Virus record (IMG/VR): IMGVR_UViG_3300025280_000242
Span: 1 to 20,218 of that record
Strand: one strand, 5' to 3'
DNA length: 20,218 bases
From: a virus
A program made the translations under genes and the position numbers. Every line of letters begins with the position of its first letter. Position 1 is the stretch's first letter. The notes beneath the pieces were generated by a model. It did no database searches, was not told the origin of the DNA, and saw nothing but the letters and a program-made list of their open reading frames with translations. Below, piece by piece: positions 1-5,779 of the stretch.

Positions 1-10
1 GTTTTTTATT

Positions 11-1150
11 ATGGCTGGAACAATGGTGACGACTAACATCGTCCAGACGGCGGTTGCCATGGGGCTTGCCGCATTGCGTGAACACATCGTCCTTCCTAAG
101 ATTGTCAACAGAAGTTACGAAGAGAGGATCGGACCGGGCCAACGTCAAGGCTCGACGGTCAATGTTGCAGTCCCCAGTGCCATCACTACTCGTAGTGTGA
201 CTGCGGATGTCGTTCCACCTGCCGTGACTGCCGTCACGCCTACTTCAGTGGCCATTTCCTTATCGGAATGGAAAGAGGCACCCTTTGCGATGAGTGACCA
301 GGCCATCTCACAGGTACAGCGTGCCATTATCCCGACCCAGATGACAGAAGCAGTGAAGTCAATTGCCAATACAATCGACAATTACATCTGGAGTCTACTG
401 ACAGCAGCCGAGAATCCGATTTATGGTTTTTCTGGCACGGCAGGCACCACGCCGTTTGCCAGTAACACCAGTCAGTACTTGGACGCTCGGGCCGTTTTGA
501 ACAACCAGCTCGCACCGCTCGACAACCGTTTCGTGATTTTGGATGCGGATGCTGAAGCCAACGCCCTCGGATTGAGTGCCTTTGCTGATGCGAGTGCTTC
601 GGGCAGTCGAGAAACCATCGTCGAAGGTGATGTCGGATATCGGCTTGGCGCTCGGTGGCTCATGAGTCAGAACGTCCCGACACATTCAACCACTGGCGCA
701 GGAACTGTGCTTGTGAATGACGCCAGTACAGCTGTCGGTGACACCACGTTGACTTGGGATGGCGGCGGGACAGCCCCTGCCGCAGGTGACATCTTCACCG
801 TGGCAGGCGATACTCAGACGTATGCCGTTAAAAGTTCGACGGCGACGGTCATCACGATGTCACCCTCAGCACAAGTGGCTTGGGCTGATGATGCGGCGGT
901 TACTTTCAAATCTGACTACGTAGAGAACGTGGTCATCCACCGAGATTGTATTGGTTTTGCGATGGCACCGCTGCTGGAAACAGAACAATTTTCTGGTGGA
1001 AGTCTCCAAGCCACAGCCGTGGATGAAGATTCGGGATTGGCTCTCCGCTTAGAAGTGACCAGACAATATAAGCAGTATCAATGGGCGTTCGATGCCCTGT
1101 ATGGTGGGGCTGTTGTGCGACCGGAGCTGGTCGCGTTTATTGCTGGCTAA
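11..1150 (+). CDS. Major capsid protein, P22 coat-like (HK97 fold)
   Basis: Predicted major shell subunit of the phage head, 379 residues. The N-terminal half (NIVQTAVAMGLAALREHIVLP, then a stretch of short beta-rich segments and the ISLSEWKEAPFAMSD region near residues 83-97) resembles the P22 coat/gp5-like family. Residues about 225-300 are rich in Gly, Thr, Ala and Asp and look like an inserted beta domain, as P22-type coats carry; the shell fold resumes at about residue 305 (YVENVVIHRDCIGFAM) and ends with the strand-rich LEVTRQYKQYQWAFDALYG. At 379 residues it is somewhat shorter than P22 coat (430). The next genes are head-tail connector genes, as expected after a coat gene. Only ten bases precede the start, so its ribosome binding site cannot be judged; the upstream portal and scaffold genes lie outside the window. 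Family assignment is by recognition of sequence style, not a search. Confidence 0.85.
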   Translation: MAGTMVTTNIVQTAVAMGLAALREHIVLPKIVNRSYEERIGPGQRQGSTVNVAVPSAITTRSVTADVVPPAVTAVTPTSVAISLSEWKEAPFAMSDQAISQVQRAIIPTQMTEAVKSIANTIDNYIWSLLTAAENPIYGFSGTAGTTPFASNTSQYLDARAVLNNQLAPLDNRFVILDADAEANALGLSAFADASASGSRETIVEGDVGYRLGARWLMSQNVPTHSTTGAGTVLVNDASTAVGDTTLTWDGGGTAPAAGDIFTVAGDTQTYAVKSSTATVITMSPSAQVAWADDAAVTFKSDYVENVVIHRDCIGFAMAPLLETEQFSGGSLQATAVDEDSGLALRLEVTRQYKQYQWAFDALYGGAVVRPELVAFIAG

Positions 1151-1167
1151 CTGATCGTTTTCTTGGA

Positions 1168-1220
1168 GCGTGCTCCTCGGCTGGGGCCGATATCAACCCC
1201 GAATCGGTTGAGGAGTGCGC
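1168..1220 (+). other. Long imperfect hairpin after the capsid gene
   Basis: The 94-base gap between the capsid gene and the next small gene contains an 11-bp stem. GCGTGCTCCTC (1168-1178) pairs with GAGGAGTGCGC (1210-1220) using nine Watson-Crick and two G-T pairs. Inside it CCGAT (1187-1191) can pair with ATCGG (1203-1207), or alternatively GGGG (1183-1186) with CCCC (1197-1200). No T run follows, so it is not a standard intrinsic terminator; the AAGGAGG ribosome binding site of the next gene starts 13 bases downstream. It could be a transcript-stabilising structure for the abundant capsid mRNA, a partial terminator or a processing site. The pairing is seen directly; the role is inferred. 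Confidence 0.5.
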
Positions 1221-1244
1221 CCGAAGATTTACAAGGAGGCGAAC

Positions 1245-1388
1245 ATGGCACAGATTCGAACACAAGTAGTAACACTGAAGAACGGATCATCGGCGGTCAT
1301 TAATGCCGCAGATTTTGATCCAGCTCTGCATACCATCGGCAAACCCAAACCGAAAAAGAAAGTCAAGGCGAAAGGGAGGGCGAAGTAA
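1245..1388 (+). CDS. Small basic phage protein, function unknown
   Basis: A 47-residue protein beginning MAQIRTQVVTLKNGSSAVIN. It has an excellent AAGGAGG ribosome binding site at 1233-1239, and its TAA shares one base with the next start codon, which strongly supports it being real despite its size. The first 33 residues look like a small folded segment (alternating hydrophobics, then NAADFDPALH), and the tail is lysine-rich (PKPKKKVKAKGRAK) and would be disordered and strongly positive. Small basic proteins between coat and connector genes are common in phages, but I do not recognise this family. Translation is probably coupled to the following putative decoration gene. Confidence 0.7.
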   Translation: MAQIRTQVVTLKNGSSAVINAADFDPALHTIGKPKPKKKVKAKGRAK

Positions 1389-1813
1389 TGGCCACGGTCT
1401 TACCAAAACGCTCGACCAAGTTGCAAAGTATCGATCTCACAGCGATGGGTGCGGGCACGTTTACGAGTGACGAAGTCTCTATCCCGTATGGCGCGGATCT
1501 TGTCGCGGTTCAAAGTACTTTTGTGAGGGCGGGTGGCGGCACCACTACTGATGTGTTTATTCAGACCAGTCTGGATAATGGTTCGACGTGGATTGATATT
1601 ATGCAGTTCGCTCTCGCCACAACCACAGCCACACGTGTATCCGCTGTAAAATCAAATATCGCCCTTTCGGCGAATACTACGCCGAGCGATGGCGCGTTGA
1701 CAGATAACACCATCCTTGACGGGTTGATCGGCGACCGACTGCGTGCGAAAACGGTGGTGGTGGGGACGTATTCCGGCGCGTCATCGTTGACGCTGAATGC
1801 GATCATTAACTAA
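1388..1813 (+). CDS. Putative head decoration / beta-sandwich structural protein
   Basis: A 141-residue protein with no charged clusters, high Thr/Ser/Ala/Gly content and alternating beta-strand patterns. The central motif at about residues 57-75 (VFIQTSLDNGSTWIDIMQF) is the signature of a small beta-sandwich module frequent in phage virion proteins; a similar pattern (IQHSADNISFASLIDF) occurs in the C-terminal domain of the tail-tube protein at 3856-4602. Position between the coat gene and the connector genes suggests a head decoration or head fibre base protein. It starts one base inside the stop of the preceding gene and its own stop overlaps the next start by one base, so it sits in a tightly coupled set. 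The virion role is inferred from position and motif; decoration is not proven. Confidence 0.55.
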   Translation: MATVLPKRSTKLQSIDLTAMGAGTFTSDEVSIPYGADLVAVQSTFVRAGGGTTTDVFIQTSLDNGSTWIDIMQFALATTTATRVSAVKSNIALSANTTPSDGALTDNTILDGLIGDRLRAKTVVVGTYSGASSLTLNAIIN

Positions 1814-2346
1814 TGGGGACATCAGCAATCGTTGCCACGGCAAAAAGTAGTTCGGCGAACAGCTACTGTACTCTGGCAGAAGCGGACCAGTATCAAGATG
1901 ATCGACCTGCTGTTTCTACAACCTGGGCGGACGCATCTGAAAACAATAAGATACGCTCATTGTTGTGGGCGACAAAGTTAATGGAGGCGTTATTCACGTG
2001 GAACGGATACGCCAGCACCACCACGCAGGCGCTCGGCTGGCCGCGCATGGGATTGCTTGAGCGAATCGATGTCTCACTCGATAGTGACACCGTCCCTCAA
2101 GAGGTAAGGAACGCTCAATCAGAATTCGCTCGCCAATTGCTCGTGACCAACCGCGCCCAGGATTCAGATATCGAAAGTGATTCCATAAAAAGCATTAAGG
2201 CCGGATCGATATCTTTGGTGTTTGATTCCGACGCGGCGTATAACAAGGTCGTGCCAGATGCGGTGTATCTGCTCATCCCGCAAGATTGGTTCTCGTCCGT
2301 GCGAGGACGGTTAACCGGAACGCGGATGCTGGAGCGTGCGTCGTGA
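1813..2346 (+). CDS. Head-tail adaptor, DnaT-like family
   Basis: A 177-residue protein resembling the phage family usually annotated 'DnaT-like ssDNA-binding protein', which by genomic position is a head-tail connector (first adaptor bound to the portal ring). Diagnostic features are ANSYCTLAEADQYQDDR at about residues 15-31, a helix KIRSLLWATKLMEALFTWNG at about 47-66, the conserved ALGWPRMGL segment, and VPQEVRNAQSEFARQLL in the second helical part. The family name is historical; a real role in primosome assembly is unlikely here. It lies directly before the head-closure gene, the usual order adaptor, closure, neck, terminator. Start and stop both overlap neighbours (TAATG in, GTGA out), so translation is coupled. 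Confidence 0.75.
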   Translation: MGTSAIVATAKSSSANSYCTLAEADQYQDDRPAVSTTWADASENNKIRSLLWATKLMEALFTWNGYASTTTQALGWPRMGLLERIDVSLDSDTVPQEVRNAQSEFARQLLVTNRAQDSDIESDSIKSIKAGSISLVFDSDAAYNKVVPDAVYLLIPQDWFSSVRGRLTGTRMLERAS

Positions 2347-2699
2347 GTCTGGCCACGATTCTCCAGAACGGGATCTCGGTCGCCAATGTGATCACCACTT
2401 CACTACAAGCCACCATTACGCATGCGGCCTATGCTTCGGATGATGGATACGGGAAACCAACCTATTCAACTGGCGTCGAACGCACGGCGATTGTGGAGCG
2501 TCGACAGAAGTTTGTTAGAACCAACGAAGGGGAAGAAAAATTGAGTTTGGCAAAGCTCACGTTTCCCTATCCCGTCACGATCACGGAGCAAGACAAGATC
2601 ACTCTCCCTGACTCTACGGTGATGCCGATTCTGAAAATTGACGGAGTGGTAGACCCAACCACGAATGCGGAATACATGGTCGAGGTTGAACTGGGATAA
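2343..2699 (+). CDS. Head closure / head-tail connector protein
   Basis: A protein of 118 residues if it starts at the GTG at 2343, which overlaps the preceding TGA by four bases and has CTGGAG just upstream. An ATG at 2286 would give a longer form, but that would overlap the adaptor gene by 61 bases and begin with an Arg-rich stretch unlike the family. The composition (RTAIVERRQKFVRTNEGEEK, then strand-rich TFPYPVTITEQDKITLPD, ending in VDPTTNAEYMVEVELG) matches small beta-barrel head-completion/stopper proteins that close the head after packaging. Position between adaptor and HK97 gp10-like neck protein agrees. Assignment is by order and sequence style; there is no catalytic motif. Confidence 0.65.
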   Translation: MSLATILQNGISVANVITTSLQATITHAAYASDDGYGKPTYSTGVERTAIVERRQKFVRTNEGEEKLSLAKLTFPYPVTITEQDKITLPDSTVMPILKIDGVVDPTTNAEYMVEVELG

Positions 2700-3070
2700 T
2701 GTTTACCATCCGCGTCGCGAAAGTCACGCGCAATCTCAAAGGGCTTGAAGCCATGACACGGTTCGAGGCCGCTTCTGCTCTCTACCAAGAAGCGCTCGAT
2801 GTGATGGCGGAGTCCATGCGGCGGACGCCGGTGGCGACGAGCACGTTACAGAAAACTCACCGGACCTCTGAACCCGTCTGGAAGGGGAATTTTGTGGAAG
2901 TCGCCATTACAGCAGGCGGACCGAAAGCTCCGTATGCGGTTCCGGTGCATGAGCGCACGGAAGTGTTTCACAATCCTGGGCAATCCAAGTTCCTAGAGAG
3001 TACCGTGTTAGAGTCGGCCCCGTTCTTACTCAAACGGATCGCATCACGGTTGAAGCGGGGATTGTTCTAA
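2699..3070 (+). CDS. HK97 gp10-like neck / tail completion protein
   Basis: A 123-residue protein of the HK97 gp10-like family, which sits at the head-tail interface. Supporting features are the helix near residues 25-45 (ALYQEALDVMAESMRRTPV), the turn where such proteins have TPVATSTLQKTHR, and above all the C-terminal signature YAVPVHERTEVFHNPGQSKF followed by LESTVLES and a final basic helix. The usual length in this family is about 110-170 residues, so it appears complete. It overlaps both neighbours by a single base (TAATG), typical of this operon. Recognition is good from the YAxxVHE...GQxKFLE pattern, and position directly before the tail terminator supports it. Confidence 0.78.
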   Translation: MFTIRVAKVTRNLKGLEAMTRFEAASALYQEALDVMAESMRRTPVATSTLQKTHRTSEPVWKGNFVEVAITAGGPKAPYAVPVHERTEVFHNPGQSKFLESTVLESAPFLLKRIASRLKRGLF

Positions 3071-3477
3071 TGGCGAACGTCCTCGATGATCTCGGCGTGC
3101 GGATTGCTACCGCGATCTCGGGGACGGTCGGGACGGACATTTTCAAGAGTACGCTACCGCCGTCACCTGATGCCGCCGTCGCATTGTATGAAACTGGCGG
3201 GTTAGCGCCAGAAAAACGGTTCGGCACTGCGGGCATTGAGTGGGAACGCCCAGCGGTGCAGGTGGTCGTGCGAGGCGCACCCAACGACTACGCGACACCA
3301 CGGGCGACGATTCAAACCATCTACGAAAACGTCGCAGAGATCGAAACGGAAGACTTGAGCGGGACGCGCTACTACCTGAGCGAGCCAATGCAGAATCCCT
3401 TTGCGCTTGACGTAGATGAACAGGATCGGCCATCGTTGGCGTTCAATGTAATTCTCACCAAGGATAAGAACAGCTGA
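3070..3477 (+). CDS. Tail terminator (minor capsid/tail completion family)
   Basis: A 135-residue protein resembling the small siphophage tail terminator family that caps the tail tube and joins it to the neck. Recognisable parts are the N-terminal helix VLDDLGVRIATAISG, the segment TDIFKSTLPPSPDAAVALYE at about residues 18-37, GIEWERPAVQVVVRG at about 56-70, and the closing strands around YYLSEPMQNPFALDVDEQDRP. This order of PPxPDxxVALYETGG, WExPxVQVxVR and a C-terminal DxxxRP is typical. It follows the gp10-like neck gene and precedes the tail-tube genes, the standard position. TAATG overlaps at both its start and its junction with the next small gene. Confidence 0.75.
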   Translation: MANVLDDLGVRIATAISGTVGTDIFKSTLPPSPDAAVALYETGGLAPEKRFGTAGIEWERPAVQVVVRGAPNDYATPRATIQTIYENVAEIETEDLSGTRYYLSEPMQNPFALDVDEQDRPSLAFNVILTKDKNS

Positions 3478-3608
3478 TGCAATTACCTACCCCACCGCCA
3501 CCGGTCAAGTCTGGCACGTGTGCCTGTGGCGCGGACCACTGGGCACCCGTCCTTGGAGGCAGAGAAGTCTGTATGAGGTGTGGCACAGATCGAGAGGCGA
3601 AAACATGA
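3477..3608 (+). CDS. Tiny zinc-ribbon protein
   Basis: A 43-residue ORF beginning MQLPTPPPPVKSGTCACGAD. Four cysteines are placed as a zinc ribbon: C15-x-C17, then C32-x-x-C35 (CACG ... CMRCG), separated by 14 residues. Its ATG overlaps the tail terminator TGA (TGATG) and its own TGA overlaps the next ATG (ATGA), exactly like neighbouring real genes, which is the main argument that it is translated. It could be a minor structural or regulatory metal-binding protein; the sequence does not say which. If translated, it shows that the next gene begins at 3605 rather than at an upstream in-frame ATG at 3518. Confidence 0.6.
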   Translation: MQLPTPPPPVKSGTCACGADHWAPVLGGREVCMRCGTDREAKT

Positions 3609-3856
3609 GTACAGCACGCTATCGCGCAACGGTGGAGTTAACGTATCCTTCGCCGGGAAGTTTGAAGGCCGTGCTCGCGGTGGGTGGGTTGTCAAAACTG
3701 ACACCCGAGCAGCTGAAGACGATTACCATGAAACACGTGAAAGCGGGTGCGCTTGCTGATGGCATTCCGGAGACGTCGATCAAATGGCTCCTCAAGGATG
3801 GCATGATCACCAAAGTAGGTGAGTCGTCCGCCAAGACAGGGAAGGGGAAGAAATAA
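3605..3856 (+). CDS. Small tail-region protein, function unknown
   Basis: An 83-residue protein starting MSTARYRATVELTYPSPGSL, with helix-rich LTPEQLKTITMKHVKAGAL and a final lysine-rich stretch (KTGKGKK). The start at 3605 is preferred over an in-frame ATG at 3518 because it is preceded by GAGAGG at a good distance, forms an ATGA overlap with the zinc-ribbon gene, and avoids a Trp/Arg-rich leader that would overlap it. It lies between the tail terminator and the tail-tube genes; proteins here are often small tail or head-tail accessory proteins. I do not recognise the family. Its TAA overlaps the tail-tube start by one base. Confidence 0.65.
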   Translation: MSTARYRATVELTYPSPGSLKAVLAVGGLSKLTPEQLKTITMKHVKAGALADGIPETSIKWLLKDGMITKVGESSAKTGKGKK

Positions 3857-4602
3857 TGGCCGCAGGAAAGTTCGGACCGTCGAGCGGGATTATGTTAATT
3901 GATGGTTACAATGTCCTGTCTAATAAAGTCACGGCACTTACTGAAAAAAATACTTCGGCCATGTCGGACGGGACGGGACTCGGGGACAGTGCCTATGAGA
4001 CTTTCCCCGTCGGCATCACGACTAGCGAAGTGACACAAGAGGGAGGCTACTTCGACACGACCGCGCTGTACTCGCATGCCGCGTTTTCGGGCAGTATACC
4101 GACGTCTCCACAATCCACAGCGCGGGTGATGTGTCTTGGGTTTGCGGGACAGACAACCGGCTATCCGATGGTCGGGTATGAAGGGACATTTTCTGACAGC
4201 TATGAAGTCGTGGCGTCTCTCGGAGACTTACAGAAAGCCAACGTCACATACGCCATCACCGGCAAACGCAGCGCCGGCCTCATCTTGCAACCGTTAGCGG
4301 CTAAAACCGCCGATTGGAATACACAAAGCAGCTCGGTTGATAACTCGGCATCGTCAGCGAACGGCGGTGAGGGGTTCATACAGTGCACAGCAGCCACAGG
4401 ATTCTCGGCGTTTGTCGGAACGATTCAACACTCGGCTGATAACATCTCGTTCGCTTCGTTGATAGATTTTAGTGACAACGTCACCGCACCTTTCGCAGAA
4501 CGAAAGACAGTATCTTCAACCGTCAATCGCTACCTGGCATTCTCAGGAAATGTGACGGGGACAGGCTCGATCACAGTGTTCGCCGCGTTCGCTCGTGGTT
4601 GA
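3856..4602 (+). CDS. Major tail (tube) protein with C-terminal beta-sandwich domain
   Basis: A 248-residue tail-tube candidate. Residues 1 to about 145 (MAAGKFGPSSGIMLIDGYNV, the GLGDSAYETFPVGITTSEV segment at about 41-59, GGYFDTTALYSHAAF) match the pattern of siphophage tube subunits. Residues about 150-248 form a second domain carrying SSVDNSASSANGGEG, IQHSADNISFASLIDF and a final strand GSITVFAAFARG; this add-on would project from the tube surface, as similar C-terminal domains do in other siphophages. The following gene encodes a shorter relative without the add-on, sharing MAxGKxGPxS and the LGDSAxExxPxGxTT motif. Which of the two forms the bulk of the tube is not decidable from sequence. 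Confidence 0.7.
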   Translation: MAAGKFGPSSGIMLIDGYNVLSNKVTALTEKNTSAMSDGTGLGDSAYETFPVGITTSEVTQEGGYFDTTALYSHAAFSGSIPTSPQSTARVMCLGFAGQTTGYPMVGYEGTFSDSYEVVASLGDLQKANVTYAITGKRSAGLILQPLAAKTADWNTQSSSVDNSASSANGGEGFIQCTAATGFSAFVGTIQHSADNISFASLIDFSDNVTAPFAERKTVSSTVNRYLAFSGNVTGTGSITVFAAFARG

Positions 4603-4627
4603 TAATTAGGAAAAAAAGGAGAAAAAA

Positions 4628-5050
4628 ATGGCAGGAAAATACGGCCCAGCGAGTGTGACCGTTACGTTGGAGGATAGTCCTGGAGGCACCGCCAGGGCCT
4701 TAACTAATTTCATTTTGGAGGGTGTCTCAATTAAACCCGTGGCGGAGCTTATGAACACGACCGCGTTGGGGGATTCAGCGACCGAACAAACACCGACAGG
4801 TCTGACCACGATTGATAATATTACGCTCACAACCCTATGGGATACGTCAACAAATGCTACGCATTCCGTCCTCGGGACTATCGACGATTCACCCCAAGAC
4901 GATGGCCGTGAGTTGATCGTGATTTTTGGGGACTCGAAAACTTTCACTTGTGACGTTCGACTGGTCAGTTCAGAGGTCCGCGCCCAAATGGGCAGCATAC
5001 AAACTCTTGTCGCGGAATTAGTACCGACAGGCGCGGGCGTTTGGTCATAA
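4628..5050 (+). CDS. Second tail-tube protein (paralogue)
   Basis: A 140-residue protein with the compact architecture of a siphophage tail-tube subunit: MAGKYGPASVTVTLEDSPGG at the start, a helix-like FILEGVSIKPVAELM, then TALGDSATEQTPTGLTT and DNITLTTLWDT. It shares the N-terminal MAxGKxGP and the LGDSAxExxPxGxTT segment with the 248-residue protein just upstream, and both are followed by a DT(S/T)A-like turn, suggesting duplication. The gap before it holds a strong ribosome binding site, AAGGAG at 4616-4621 followed by an A run. It directly precedes the tail assembly chaperone, the classical position of the main tube protein. Confidence 0.68.
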   Translation: MAGKYGPASVTVTLEDSPGGTARALTNFILEGVSIKPVAELMNTTALGDSATEQTPTGLTTIDNITLTTLWDTSTNATHSVLGTIDDSPQDDGRELIVIFGDSKTFTCDVRLVSSEVRAQMGSIQTLVAELVPTGAGVWS

Positions 5051-5072
5051 GTTAACACAAGGAGAATGAACG

Positions 5073-5510
5073 ATGGGACTCGTACTCGGACACACCAAGA
5101 CGGTTGAGTTACCGGAACCGGATGACGGCCAAAGTGTCGTCATTCGGAAATTATCACACCGGAAGATGCAAGCAGCCGCGTCGACGCAACAAGAAAAAGG
5201 TATCGGCTTTATGAAGTCATTAGGTGCGGAACTGATGACCGCCCTACGCGATGCCGATGCTGATAAACTCCAAAAGCTGGAGGCCGTACAAGCCGCAACC
5301 TTATCAAACTATGATCGCGACACGCTTCTGGAAAAAGGGATTGTCTCGTGGTCATTTGAACCAGCCCTTGACGACAGCAACCGCTCCGAGGTAATCGGAG
5401 AACTTGACGAACCAACCGCACAATTTATTGCCGAGGCGGTCTTTGATTATTCTCGTCCACCGAGTGAGTCAGAAGCAAAAAAAAAGCGCAAGCGTTCATC
5501 GACTACCTAA
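5073..5510 (+). CDS. Tail assembly chaperone, short form (gpG-like)
   Basis: A 145-residue protein in the position of lambda gpG: after the tube protein and before the tape measure gene. It is helix-rich and charged, consistent with a chaperone that holds the tape measure protein during tube assembly and is absent from the mature virion. It starts at 5073 with AAGGAG at 5059-5064. Its last codons run through nine consecutive A residues (encoding KKKRKR) and it stops at 5508-5510. The -1 frame stays open from that A run for another 98 codons to a stop that overlaps the tape measure start, the hallmark of a G/GT frameshift pair. The function is inferred from this arrangement, which is very characteristic. 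Confidence 0.82.
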   Translation: MGLVLGHTKTVELPEPDDGQSVVIRKLSHRKMQAAASTQQEKGIGFMKSLGAELMTALRDADADKLQKLEAVQAATLSNYDRDTLLEKGIVSWSFEPALDDSNRSEVIGELDEPTAQFIAEAVFDYSRPPSESEAKKKRKRSSTT

Positions 5511-5779
5511 CCGAGCCAGGAGGCGAACCGCCGTATGCGTGGATACTGTCACGAGTCTGTGAGGAATTCCATTGTCTGCCGCATGCAGCCGAGCAGGCAC
5601 TGGCCGAGGATATGAACGGCATGCTGTTCCAAATTTTTAATCTTCGATCACTGGCGGATGCCAAACAACGGATCGACCATGCGCCGAAAGGTGAAGTACC
5701 TACCGATGCAGCGGCGCAGAGATTTCTCCGCTTACAGATGGAAGCCGTCGGCGAGGAGTTAGGGATCTCCACCTCATGA
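5073..5779 (+). CDS. Tail assembly chaperone, frameshifted long form (gpGT-like)
   Basis: Product of the same start as the short chaperone but shifted -1 at the A run near 5477-5485, giving about 235 residues: 137 shared plus 98 from the T-type extension. The extension reads AQAFIDYLTEPGGEPPYAWI, continues with LSRVCEEFHCLPHAAEQALA and ends MEAVGEELGISTS. No good independent start with a ribosome binding site is seen for the extension. The helix-rich extension with an EEF...P...A pattern fits the part of gpGT that contacts tube subunits. Its TGA (5777-5779) overlaps the tape measure ATG (5776) by four bases. Expression level of the long form cannot be told from sequence. Confidence 0.78.
5477..5483 (+). 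promoter_or_regulatory. Programmed -1 frameshift slippery site
   Basis: The heptamer A AAA AAA lies in the X_XXY_YYZ phase of the chaperone reading frame (GCA AAA AAA AAG, within nine A residues at 5477-5485). Slipping back one base continues translation in the frame that is open to 5779. A homopolymeric A slippery site between G and GT is well known in siphophages. I did not find a convincing stimulatory stem-loop immediately downstream. The 0-frame stop is only 25 bases past the run. Confidence 0.8.

Noticed and set aside
3518-3604. A longer N-terminus for the gene ending at 3856
   Set aside because: The extra residues overlap the zinc-ribbon frame, are Trp/Arg-rich, and the ATG at 3605 has a better ribosome binding site and ATGA overlap.
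4606-5058. A 150-codon open frame antisense to the second tail-tube gene
   Set aside because: It spans almost exactly the complement of a well-supported gene and has no recognisable motif or start signal.
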